From assembly GCA_015863185.1 (NCBI GenBank), contig JACBXP010000012.1, forward strand, positions 1 through 64,000: a stretch of DNA of 64,000 bases. The letters run 5' to 3'. Numbering within the stretch: the first letter of the stretch is position 1; each line of letters starts with the position of its first letter. This document shows positions 36,731-46,052 of this stretch, in pieces. A program made the position numbers and the translations under genes. The notes under the pieces were generated by a model, which ran no database searches, was not told the DNA's origin, and saw only the letters and a program-made list of their open reading frames with translations. This DNA is from Aerococcaceae bacterium DSM 111020. GTDB taxonomy: Bacteria; Bacillota; Bacilli; Lactobacillales; Aerococcaceae.

Positions 36731-38674
36731 TTAATCAACAATCTGAACGTCTAGATGATAATCGGCACCTAAACTAGCCAGAATTTGCTGGACTCGGTGC
36801 TCATATTCATTTTTTAAGTCAGTTAATATCCTAACATAATTATCGTTAGTAACTTGCGCACCCAACAAAGAAGCGAATTTATCAGGAACATTCAAGAGAC
36901 CAGCGATACCACCAATAAGTGCTCGATCACCCAATGAATTCAGCCATGCTTTAAATTCAACATCTGATTCTCTATAGTTCATAGTGATTGTTTTGTCAGC
37001 CAAAGTATATGTTCTCGAGATACCGACGGCTATTTCTTGTTGGTTAATAAATTTCACAAAATAATCAACGCGCTGTATTTCATTTTCTTGGTACTGTTGC
37101 GCATCGATAACTTCATTAGATAATATCCAGTCATTATTCTGCCATTGATAAAGGGGATGATTATCTTTGCTGAATTTTGTCTCAATCGACTGTGGCATAT
37201 AACCGAGTACTTTGTTAATTTTTTTCATTGTTTTTTTGAAATCCTTTTCCGCAAGAAGGTGAGCTTGGTATAAGTGATCTTTTAAAGCAAAAATGTTATA
37301 GGTCGTATTATTATAAGATTCTTCGGTTGGTTGAACCATTAAACTGAGTTGAGGTGTAAAACTTTCTGTTAATAAATCTTTTTGATTGGTTATCACAATC
37401 TTTTTATTGTGCTGATGTAACTCTTGGTTGAGTTCAGCCCAAGTGTCAACCCATTTGCCACGGTCTTGAAGTAACTGTAAATTTTTATCATCCCAATCAT
37501 TTTGAGTTACCCTTACTAATGAATGAAACTTATCTTCGGGATTCTGTTGAACGACTAAATTCATTGTTGGATCTTTTACCAATAAATTGTAGTCTTTAGT
37601 AATCATATGCAATAAATCCTGGAAGAAAGATTGATTGTTAAGATTTGCTTGATTAACAGTTTTTAGAAACTCTATGGTATTTTTATCATCTTTTGGAGAA
37701 AAAATGACTGTAAAATGTTGACTTTGATAATCGTTAGAAATATTAAACTCTGGAAATTGAGTTTGTATTTTTTCAGTGAGTAAGCTTTCAACAAAAGCAA
37801 TACGATATTGTTCAGTGTAATCAGTAGTTTTTTCTCCGTTAGTGAAACAATAAATGGGGATTGCTTGTTCTTTTTTTTCTTGACTAGGTGACAAAGCGAT
37901 GGTTAGTTTTTCTTGATTATCAAAAGTTTCAGTAATTTAGTTGGATAATTCCTTATAATGATCATCTTGAAAAAATCGTTTAAATCCTAAGTATTGATTT
38001 ATTTGGTCTTGAAAACCTTGTTGGAGAAGATTCTTTTCATCTTCAGATAATTCTTTTGGAATTACAACTAAAGTAAAACCATTCGATTGATGTACTAACT
38101 CAGTGACATAGTCTGGGGTTTTATTTTCAGATGAACGATTGTAATCATATGCAAAGTACTCCTTTGGCTCTAGATTCTGATAATATTCGTCGTAACTATC
38201 AGATAATAAATTTCCTTGTTGATAAACACGTAAAGGGCTTCCTGAGGTACACCAAGAAGATAAATTCCCTGCATTTGTTTCTGGTATATTGAAAGCAAGA
38301 TAGACATCTAATCGAACAGTATCCGGCAACTGCTCACTAACATACTGATAGAGAGCCTCATTATTGAGATGTTCATCGTTTAAATACTTTTCTTGCATAA
38401 GATCAAGATTTGCTTGGGATTCTTCAAAGTCCCTTACAAAGCTATTTGGAACATGCATCATTTGTACAGTTTGGATTGAATCATTTTGTTGTTCGTCCAT
38501 AATAAAATAAGCACGGTAACCATTTGGTAATAATTGATCATATTTAGGATCCTGTTTCTTCATTTCACTTAATATTTGATGAATGTCGTCACTCTTTGAT
38601 TGGGCAGTTATGGTGATGGGGATAGATAAATTTATAGCAAAAGCAAAAATAAGTGTTAAGAAAAAGGCACGCAT
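36731..38674 (-). pseudogene. Large secreted protein split by one in-frame stop
   Basis: Two open stretches (38674-37937 and 37894-36731) lie in the same frame and are separated only by TAA at 37939-37937 plus 14 sense codons. The original gene had about 647 codons. The N-terminus is a signal peptide (MRAFFLTLIFAFAINLSIPITITAQS). The first part has a segment SWCTSGSPLRVYQ and ends near HYKELSN; the second is mostly alpha/beta with no motif I recognise. AGGAGG precedes the ATG. If the second part were expressed from TTG 37894 it would lack a signal. Confidence 0.75.
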
Positions 38675-39192
38675 AGTAATCCTCCTAATGACAAAAATAT
38701 AATTTAATTATACTATATTCATTTAATTAATTGTATATGCTTTTATCTGTTGCCATATTTTAATGTTGAGAGGAGCTAGATACTTTTATGATGTAAATAA
38801 AAATAAAAATTTATATAAAACAGTCAAATTCCATTAGTTTGTAACCTAAAAATTTTGGATTATTTTTTGTTTAGTATTTATAATAATGTTTTGGTATAGG
38901 AGGAGAAATTTTATCTTGAGCGAAAAGTTCAATGAAATTGTAATTATTCTGATTAGACATCTTGCTAACGACAAATCACCTTACTAATCTCTTATGGATT
39001 TGTTAATGAGTTCCGAGTTAAACATTTCATTGTCACAAGAAACCAGTATATATTTGCATATGGATCAGTGGATTTTGTAATCTTTTTGGTTTGGCAAACA
39101 GTCAATGATTATAGTAGCCATTCAAAGCGTTTTTTATAGAAATTGCTTTGATATAATAGAACCAAATAAATTTTTTAGAGGGAGTGTGTAAT
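38675..39192. other. Intergenic region without a gene
   Basis: AT-rich, with a TATAAT at about 39153 that probably drives the LOG-family gene. I see no convincing frame. Confidence 0.5.
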
Positions 39193-39744
39193 ATGAATAT
39201 CACTGTTTTTTGTGGAGCGAATACGGGGAATGATGCTATTTACAAAGAAAAGGCTGTTGAACTAGGGCAATGGATAGCGAAAAACAATCACCAATTGGTC
39301 TATGGAGGTGGAAATGTTGGGTTAATGGGCATCGTAGCGGATACCGTCTTAGAAAACAATGGTAAAGTCATCGGAATAATGCCAACATTTTTAGTTGATA
39401 AAGAGATTGGTCATCTTGCTATTCATGAATTCATCGAAGTGGAGACAATGTCTGATCGAAAGGATCAAATGGTTGAACAGGGTGATGTTTTCATTGCTTT
39501 GCCAGGAGGTCCAGGGACATTAGAAGAGATTGCACAAACGATTTCTTGGGCACGAGTGGGTCAGAATGATGGACCGAGCATCTTGATAAATGTAGATGGC
39601 TATTATGATTATTTAGAATTATTTTTCGATAAAATGGTATCGGAAGGTTTCCTAAGTAAAGAGGATAGAGCACTTACATTATTTTCAGACGATTGGCAGG
39701 AAATTGAAGCATTTATTGAAAATTATGAGACGCTAATATCGTAA
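39193..39744 (+). CDS. LOG-family protein (nucleotide phosphoribohydrolase)
   Basis: A 183-residue member of the TIGR00730/LOG family. YGGGNVGLMG is near residue 40, SDRKDQM in the middle and the nucleotide-binding LPGGPGTLEE near residue 100. Family members cleave the ribose-phosphate bond of cytokinin nucleotides or AMP-like purine nucleotides. The start is ATG 39193 behind AGAGGGAG; a GTG at 39184 lies too close to that site. It is followed after 25 nt by the DNA-glycosylase gene. Confidence 0.88.
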   Translation: MNITVFCGANTGNDAIYKEKAVELGQWIAKNNHQLVYGGGNVGLMGIVADTVLENNGKVIGIMPTFLVDKEIGHLAIHEFIEVETMSDRKDQMVEQGDVFIALPGGPGTLEEIAQTISWARVGQNDGPSILINVDGYYDYLELFFDKMVSEGFLSKEDRALTLFSDDWQEIEAFIENYETLIS

Positions 39745-39769
39745 AGAATCACATAAAGAAAGGAAGTTT

Positions 39770-40411
39770 ATGCATTCTCAAATAAATATTGAAAGGCTCT
39801 ATCAAGAATTATCTCGCCAGATTGGTCCTAGTGGCTGGTGGCCAGCCGAATCAAAGCCGGAAATTATATTAGGCGCAATTTTGGTTCAAAATACATCTTG
39901 GAATAATGTGGAAAAGACGTTAATCCAGTTAAAAGAAGTGACGGATTTTCAGCCTCAGAAAATTTTAGCGTTAACGATAGATGAACTTCAATCACTGATT
40001 CGTTCATCGGGTTTTTATAAGAATAAATCACGAGCAATTCACGAGACATTTAAGTGGTTTGAGAAACACCAATGGGACTATTCAAAGATAGTTCAACGCT
40101 ATTCAACAGAATTAAGCCAAGAATTATTAACAATTCATGGAGTCGGTGAAGAGACAGCAGATGTTTTGTTAGTTTATGTGTTTGATCAAGTGGTATTTAT
40201 TGCCGATGCCTATGCCAGAAGGTTATTTTCTAATTTAGAAGAAAGAACATATAAGAACTATTCACAGTTGAAAAGAGCTGTTAAACTACCGCAACACTTT
40301 ACATCTTTTGATGCACAGGAATTCCATGGGTTGATTGATGAATTCGGTAAATTGTATCTCAAAGACGAACAAAAAATAGATGAATTAAGAGAAAAAACAG
40401 TTGGTTTGTAA
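39770..40411 (+). CDS. HhH-GPD DNA glycosylase (endonuclease III / MagIII-like)
   Basis: A 213-residue base-excision repair enzyme. The helix-hairpin-helix motif is IHGVGEETADVLL and the catalytic Asp lies in FIADAYARR. Two deviations from endonuclease III: the Lys of the G-K-T-A motif is Glu here, and the four C-terminal Cys of the iron-sulfur cluster are absent. Both fit monofunctional alkyl-base glycosylases of the MagIII type better than an AP lyase. AAAGGAAG precedes the ATG. Confidence 0.82.
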   Translation: MHSQINIERLYQELSRQIGPSGWWPAESKPEIILGAILVQNTSWNNVEKTLIQLKEVTDFQPQKILALTIDELQSLIRSSGFYKNKSRAIHETFKWFEKHQWDYSKIVQRYSTELSQELLTIHGVGEETADVLLVYVFDQVVFIADAYARRLFSNLEERTYKNYSQLKRAVKLPQHFTSFDAQEFHGLIDEFGKLYLKDEQKIDELREKTVGL

Positions 40412-40688
40412 AGTATATTAAATTATAATTTTAATATAAAATTCATCCTCAAGTCCGATGGCGATGGATAAGTATATGGTATACTTAAAGTGTCAAATGA
40501 AATTAACATTTCTTGGCGATGTTGTTATTTTGTGAAGTAAATATTACTAGAGTATTATATTTCGTTCCTAATCAAATTAGTGTCTTAATCTCATACATTA
40601 CTATATAATATAGTCAAGAACGCACTTACAATGAATGTATTGAGACGCGTTAGGCTATGTTTAAGGCTTATGAAAGTGAGGGATGCTT

Positions 40689-41783
40689 ATGGCAAGAGGA
40701 GGACGCGGAGGTGGCGGAGGCGGCCTTGGTGGTCGTTCAGGTGGCTTCGGCGGTTCTCGTGGCTTTGGAGGACGTAGTAGTTCAGGTGGCCGTGGCGGTG
40801 GTAATTTTGGTGGCGGGAGTCGTGGACCATCAATGGGAGGTGGCTACGGCGGAGGTTATGGAGGCGGTCGCCCTCCATATCGTAGAAGTGGACCGATGAT
40901 TTTCCCAGTCCCAATGGGCGGGGGGATGTTCGGTAGACGACGCCGTTATCGTCGCCCAGTAGGACCACCACCTGGTGGCGGAGGTGATGGGGGATGTGGA
41001 CCGATTCTTTGGATTGTTATCGGGCTACTTTTCCTAACTGTTTTTATTCTGCCGTTGCTTTCTGGTGGATCAGGAGGAACAACGAGTAATAGTCAGCAAA
41101 TCACTGCTTCGACTGTTGAACGAGAGCCATTACCAGCGGGTTCAGTGAACGAAACAGATTATTATACTGATCATGCTAATTGGATAGATAATCCTGGTGT
41201 TATAGAAGAAGGATTAAAATACTTCTATCAGAAAACAGGTGTTCAACCACATGTCTACATCACCGATAATATTAATGGAGATACACATGCGAGTAGTGAA
41301 GACGTTGGAGCATTTGCTCAAGAACAATATGATGAATTGTTCACGGATGAAGGGCATTTCCTACTAATGTTCTATGAACCCCCAAGTGGGACAGAATACT
41401 TTAGTTATTATGTGACTGGAACGGCTGCTGAACAGGTGGTCGATCAGGAAGCTGCTAACATAATCTTAGATTATGTCGATCGATATTACTATGACACTGA
41501 ATTAAATGAAGACCAATTCTTTGCTAAGGCATTCAGGGATGCCGCCGATCGAATGATGGAAGTCACAACCTCACCATGGATTCCAGTCTTTATGGTATTA
41601 GGTGTAGGAGTTATTCTTGCCCTCTTATATTATTGGTGGAAAAAGCGCAAAGAACAAGAAGCGATTGAAGCCAAGCGAACAGAAGAGATTCTTAATACGC
41701 CATTAGATACCTTTGGAACTGAAGATGTTGATGAGGCACTAATAAGAAAATATTCAGACGAAGAAGACACGAAAGATAAATAA
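40689..41783 (+). CDS. Gly/Arg-rich membrane protein with TPM-like domain
   Basis: A 364-residue protein in three parts. Residues 1-100 are low-complexity Gly/Arg/Ser (RGG-like) with clusters such as FGRRRRYRR. A transmembrane helix (about 106-126) follows. The ~150-residue domain from about 150 resembles TPM/YgcG domains of photosystem-repair and membrane proteins. A second helix (WIPVFMVLGVGVILALLYYWW) and an acidic tail end it. I prefer ATG 40689, six nt after GAGGG, to the ATG at 40683. It is 47 nt upstream of pspA, suggesting a shared membrane-stress role. The 5' part is locally GC-rich because of the Gly codons. Confidence 0.8.
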   Translation: MARGGRGGGGGGLGGRSGGFGGSRGFGGRSSSGGRGGGNFGGGSRGPSMGGGYGGGYGGGRPPYRRSGPMIFPVPMGGGMFGRRRRYRRPVGPPPGGGGDGGCGPILWIVIGLLFLTVFILPLLSGGSGGTTSNSQQITASTVEREPLPAGSVNETDYYTDHANWIDNPGVIEEGLKYFYQKTGVQPHVYITDNINGDTHASSEDVGAFAQEQYDELFTDEGHFLLMFYEPPSGTEYFSYYVTGTAAEQVVDQEAANIILDYVDRYYYDTELNEDQFFAKAFRDAADRMMEVTTSPWIPVFMVLGVGVILALLYYWWKKRKEQEAIEAKRTEEILNTPLDTFGTEDVDEALIRKYSDEEDTKDK

Positions 41784-41830
41784 CAGTCACTTGTAGATGC
41801 AATGAATTCACAGTCAATGGAGGAAAAAAT

Positions 41831-42511
41831 ATGTCAATTTTAGAACGTTTCGGATCAATCATCAACGCAAACATTAATAATATCATCGATCGTATGGAAG
41901 ATCCTGAGAAAATGATCGACCAATACTTACGTGAAATGACCGATGATTTGGCAGAAGTCAAGCGCTCAACCGCATCCGTTATTGCTGAAGAAAAACGTAC
42001 AAAACGTGAAGTTGAAGAAAATGAAGCAGAAGTAAAAAAATATGAAGAACTTGCTAAAAAAGCGATTCAAGCTGGCAATGACGACGATGCTCGTGTCTTT
42101 TTAACGAAAAAGAATGAAATCGAAAGTATCGGATCGGGATTAGCAAGCTCTTACGCTACAGCCCATGAAAATGCGATTAAAATGCGTGAAATGCATGACA
42201 AATTAGCTAAAGACATCGAAACATTGAAAGCTCGACGCAATGTTATTAAAGGAAAAATGTCTGTAGCTGAAGCACAAGAAACAATGAATCGCACCGCAAC
42301 AACATCCCGTCGTTCTGAAAGTGCGATGAGTAATTTCGAGCGCATGGAAGAAAAAGCAGACCGCATGTTAGATGAAGCAAATGCTATGAGTGAATTAGAT
42401 CAAGAACCAGTAGATGAAGCTACAGCATTAGAAGAACAATATGCTAATGATACTTCGGCAACAGTTGAAGAAGAATTATCACGATTAAAAGAAGAAATGA
42501 ACCAAAATTAA
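41831..42511 (+). CDS. pspA: PspA/IM30 family protein (LiaH-like)
   Basis: A 226-residue ESCRT-III-like coiled-coil protein. The amphipathic N-terminus MSILERFGSIINANINN and DRMEDPEKMIDQYLREM are the family signature; long charged helices follow, then an acidic tail. These proteins polymerise on membranes under envelope stress. GGAGG precedes the ATG and a terminator follows. It is co-transcribed with the TPM-like protein. Confidence 0.93.
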   Translation: MSILERFGSIINANINNIIDRMEDPEKMIDQYLREMTDDLAEVKRSTASVIAEEKRTKREVEENEAEVKKYEELAKKAIQAGNDDDARVFLTKKNEIESIGSGLASSYATAHENAIKMREMHDKLAKDIETLKARRNVIKGKMSVAEAQETMNRTATTSRRSESAMSNFERMEEKADRMLDEANAMSELDQEPVDEATALEEQYANDTSATVEEELSRLKEEMNQN

Positions 42512-42556
42512 TAACCATTCTTGCTGTATGTATGACATCATGAAATGATTGAAATC

Positions 42557-42583
42557 GGCCTCTCTGAATTTGAGAGGCTTTTT
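42557..42583 (+). terminator. Terminator after pspA
   Basis: Stem GCCTCTC / GAGAGGC, then T5. Confidence 0.83.
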
Positions 42584-42715
42584 ATATTGGCTTTGTTCGA
42601 AAAGAATTGTAAATTTTAATAGTGCTATAAAATTTTATAAGCAAATAACAGTCAAAAAAAGCCACATATGTTACAATTAATACCGTTGAAAAAATGAAAG
42701 CGGAAGGGGTTTTCA

Positions 42716-44497
42716 ATGAGTAGCGATAAGATTAGAGCGAGTGTAGCATCATTAAAAGTATTAGAAGGTTGGGGAGTGGATACCATTTATGGGATTCCTT
42801 CAGGAACTTTAAACTCATTAATGGACGGGCTCGCCACAGATGAACATAATATAGACTTTATACAAGTGAAACATGAAGAAGTTGGCGCGATGGCTGCAGT
42901 GATGCAGCGTAAATATAATGGTCGCTTAGGGGTCTGTGTCGGATCAGGAGGACCAGGGGCGAGTCACTTAATTAATGGACTGTATGATGCTTCAATGGAT
43001 GGGATTCCTGTTGTGGCTATACTTGGTTCGCGCCCTCAAAAAGAATTAAACATGGATGCATTCCAAGAGTTGGATCAATTTCCAATGTATGATCATTTAG
43101 CGGTCTATAATCACCGTGTTGCCTATCCGGAACAATTACCAAAATTAGTAGATGAAGCAGCGCGTCATGCGATTGCTTATAATGGTGTCGCAGTATTAGA
43201 AGTACCAGGAGATTTTGGCTTTGCTGAAATTGATGCGTCTGATTATTATTCTTCTGGAACATCCTATCAACAACCAGCACCTCCAAGATTAGATGAATCA
43301 GTCATCGATCAAATGGCTGAGATGCTTAATCAAGCGGAGAGACCGATTATTTATGCAGGAATCGGAACGATGGGACATGGGGATAAAGTGCAAGCTCTGT
43401 CAGAGGCAATCAAAGCACCCGTTATAACAACAGGTAAGAATTTTGAAACCTTTGAATGGGACTTTGAAGGCTTATTAGGATCAACTTACCGTGTTGGTTG
43501 GAAACCAGCAAATGAAGCGATTCTTGAAGCGGATACGGTCTTGTTTGTTGGGTCAAACTTCCCATTTGCTGAGATTGAAGGAACCTTTAGAAATGTAAAG
43601 CAATTCATTCAAATTGATATCAATCCTGCGATGATTGGTAAAAGACATCAAACAGATATTGCATTAGTAGCTGATGCTGGAGAAGCAATTGCATCATTGC
43701 TTGATAAAGTAACACATCAAGAAACTTCAGCTTGGTGGCAAGCAAATATTGACAATGCGAAGAATTGGCGCGAATATATGCAACAATTAGAAACGAAAGA
43801 ATCTGGCCCATTACAATTCTACCAAGTCTACGATGCAATCAATCGCTATGCTACAGAAGATGCGATTTATTCTATTGATGTAGGGAATGCGACACAAACT
43901 TCTATCCGTCATTTACATATGACACCAAAAAATATGTGGCGGACCTCACCATTATTTGCGACGATGGGGATTGGCTTACCAGGTGCATTAGGTGCTAAGC
44001 GAGCTTGCCCTGATCGTCAAGTATGGAATTTGGCGGGTGATGGAGCCTTTTCGATGGTCTATCCAGATATTGTGACGCATGTGCGTTATAATTTACCGAC
44101 GATTAATGTGGTCTTTTCTAATCAAGAGTATGCTTTCATAAAAAATAAATATGAAGATACGAATGAAACAACGTTTGGAACTGATATGACTATTCCGGTT
44201 GATTTTGCGAAGATTGCGGAAGCACAAGGAGCATTAGGATTAACCGTAGAACGCATTGAAGATATTCATCAAGTGATGGAACAAGCTGTTCAAGCGAACA
44301 CAGAAGGACAAACAGTTGTTATAGACTGTAAGATTACGAATGATCGTCCAATTCCTGTTGAAAATCTCATCTTAGATTCGAAACTTCATACTGAAGACGA
44401 AATTAAAGCCTATAAAGAGCGTTATGAAGCAGAGAATTTGAAACCATTGCGATACTATTTAGAACAGGCAGGATTAGAGTCACAATATATTAAGTAA
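42716..44497 (+). CDS. pox: Pyruvate oxidase (H2O2-forming)
   Basis: A 593-residue ThDP/FAD enzyme that converts pyruvate, phosphate and O2 to acetyl phosphate, CO2 and H2O2. It shows the catalytic Glu in [28 protein letters not shown], the central FAD domain, and the ThDP motif beginning [11 protein letters not shown]. Length and motifs match SpxB/PoxL rather than acetolactate synthase. GGAAGGGG precedes the ATG and overlaps a weak cre-like sequence (42694-42708). The product H2O2 fits the nearby sodC and gpx genes. Confidence 0.93.
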   Translation: MSSDKIRASVASLKVLEGWGVDTIYGIPSGTLNSLMDGLATDEHNIDFIQVKHEEVGAMAAVMQRKYNGRLGVCVGSGGPGASHLINGLYDASMDGIPVVAILGSRPQKELNMDAFQELDQFPMYDHLAVYNHRVAYPEQLPKLVDEAARHAIAYNGVAVLEVPGDFGFAEIDASDYYSSGTSYQQPAPPRLDESVIDQMAEMLNQAERPIIYAGIGTMGHGDKVQALSEAIKAPVITTGKNFETFEWDFEGLLGSTYRVGWKPANEAILEADTVLFVGSNFPFAEIEGTFRNVKQFIQIDINPAMIGKRHQTDIALVADAGEAIASLLDKVTHQETSAWWQANIDNAKNWREYMQQLETKESGPLQFYQVYDAINRYATEDAIYSIDVGNATQTSIRHLHMTPKNMWRTSPLFATMGIGLPGALGAKRACPDRQVWNLAGDGAFSMVYPDIVTHVRYNLPTINVVFSNQEYAFIKNKYEDTNETTFGTDMTIPVDFAKIAEAQGALGLTVERIEDIHQVMEQAVQANTEGQTVVIDCKITNDRPIPVENLILDSKLHTEDEIKAYKERYEAENLKPLRYYLEQAGLESQYIK

Positions 44498-44533
44498 ACT
44501 TACAATCATGTTGTAATTCAATAATCGCACGAC

Positions 44534-44567
44534 AAAACCACTGACTATTGTCAGTGGTTTTGTTATT
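44534..44567. terminator. Bidirectional terminator, pox / sodC
   Basis: Stem AAAACCACTGAC / GTCAGTGGTTTT with a TATT loop. Confidence 0.87.
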
Positions 44568-44582
44568 TGAATCTTCTATTGA

Positions 44583-45320
44583 TTACTCTGCGGAGTCAGT
44601 ATCAGACTCACTTGCTTCGTCAGAAGTATCTTCCGACTCAGAATCTTCTTGGGACATTTCACTGTCATCTGAAGCTTGATAGTGTTCAGACTCTTCTTGC
44701 GGTTCGAAAATAACAGCAGCGGCTTGACGATCTCCGGCATCTCCCGTAGGTTGTGAAGTATAATCGTCTGCTTCTGTATGAATGATAAGCGTGGTGCCAT
44801 CCACTGATTGTAAGCTGTTTTCGCCTTCTGGATCGAGTGTGACATTTGGAATATCAATGATTTCATCGACTTCTCCATCTGCACCGACGATTAAGTTTGG
44901 TAAATCACCAGCATGGGGACCTGTTTCAGATTCAGTTCCATGTTCTACATCTTCAGGATTGAAGTGGCTTCCTGCATCTTCGAAAGTAGGGGCTGTTGCT
45001 AAGCCCACTTCATGAATATGCATGCCATATTCTCCTTCTTCTAAACCTGATAATTCAAGGTGAAGTTGAACATTTCCTTCAGCATCTTCGGTGAAATGTG
45101 CTGTCCCGATTTCTTCTTCATCATTATTGATAACAGTGACTTTCTTCTCGAAAGCATATTCTTCCTCAGTTTGTGAGGTGCTTTCAGATTCGTCTGTGGA
45201 TTCAACTTGACTATCTGCTTCGCTACTATCAGAAGCGTGGATTGTTGTAACAGGTGTAGCTAAACCTAATACCAGACCAAGACTTGATAATGTTATAAAT
45301 TGACGTAATGATTTTTTCAT
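44583..45320 (-). CDS. sodC: Secreted Cu/Zn superoxide dismutase-like protein lacking cysteines
   Basis: A 245-residue protein with a signal peptide (cleavage probably after HAS). An acidic linker, the SOD beta-barrel and an acidic Ser/Asp/Glu-rich tail follow. Cu and Zn ligands are all visible: GMHIHEVG, GSHFNP, VEHG, GPHAGD and LIIHTEADDY. The two Cys of the conserved disulfide are replaced: LATAPTF at the first site and GDAGDRQAAAVI at the second. The mature protein has no Cys at all. The start at 45320 is behind GAAAGGTTGG; the frame extends 28 codons upstream without a signal-like sequence. Confidence 0.88.
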   Translation of the reverse strand: MKKSLRQFITLSSLGLVLGLATPVTTIHASDSSEADSQVESTDESESTSQTEEEYAFEKKVTVINNDEEEIGTAHFTEDAEGNVQLHLELSGLEEGEYGMHIHEVGLATAPTFEDAGSHFNPEDVEHGTESETGPHAGDLPNLIVGADGEVDEIIDIPNVTLDPEGENSLQSVDGTTLIIHTEADDYTSQPTGDAGDRQAAAVIFEPQEESEHYQASDDSEMSQEDSESEDTSDEASESDTDSAE

Positions 45321-45473
45321 ATTATCCAACCTTTCTTTGATTGTTAGGTGTAGAATAACATAGTAAAAGCATGAATGAAAACGTTTTGCATCAGAACTTC
45401 TCAACTCTCTCTCACTAAATGCTTTAAAACGTGCTATAATAAGAAGAGTGACTGAAAAAGAAAGGGTGATCTT

Positions 45474-45788
45474 ATGAGGGTGCTATTTCATATTGATGAG
45501 GAAGCGAGTTGGGGCATGCTTCTAGAGCATGTTCGTAATTTTCTCAAAGAAATTCCTGATGCAGAGATAACAGATATCGCAAATGGATCGGCTGTGAATC
45601 ACTATACACAATCGGAGGCTATCGATAATTCGTTACTGAATCATGTTGATTTCGTCGCTTGTAACAATGCGTTGAGAAGCAATAAGATTGACCTTGGTAC
45701 TCTAGATAATCGTATTCGTGTTGTTAAAGCTGGTGTTGTAGAAATCGCGACTAAGCAACAAACTGACTATGCTTATATTCGACCGTAG
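45474..45788 (+). CDS. DsrE-family protein
   Basis: A 104-residue DsrE/DsrF-like protein (LFHIDEEASWGMLLEHVRNFL, FVACNNALRSNKI). One Cys sits in the position used for sulfur relay in some family members. A TATAAT at 45435-45440 and AAAGGGTGAT precede the ATG. It is divergent from sodC. The function is unknown. Confidence 0.78.
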   Translation: MRVLFHIDEEASWGMLLEHVRNFLKEIPDAEITDIANGSAVNHYTQSEAIDNSLLNHVDFVACNNALRSNKIDLGTLDNRIRVVKAGVVEIATKQQTDYAYIRP

Positions 45789-46052
45789 CGGTTGGAAAAT
45801 TGTTCGTTTTCTCAGTGTATTTATATATCATAGAAATTGTTCAAAAAATTATTGAAATAAATGAGGCATTCAAGTTACGAGACTGAGAAGTGTCGGCTTT
45901 TTTTCTTTCATAAATAATTATTTCGTCCATAGCTTTTTAAATTTTAATGATTACAAAGATATATTGAAGCGATTGTCGTTTCGAGATAAAAGATTTTCGA
46001 ATGAGGAAACGTAAACTTATAAAACTTTATCTATATTAGAAAGGATTTTGGT

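Noticed and set aside
40657-40971. Alternative frames (both strands) through the Gly-rich gene start
   Set aside because: They are by-products of GGN-rich codons; only the 40689 frame has a ribosome site and continues into a real domain.
42694-42708. cre-like sequence overlapping the pox ribosome site
   Set aside because: It fails the conserved C near the 3' end and overlaps the ribosome site, which explains the purine run.
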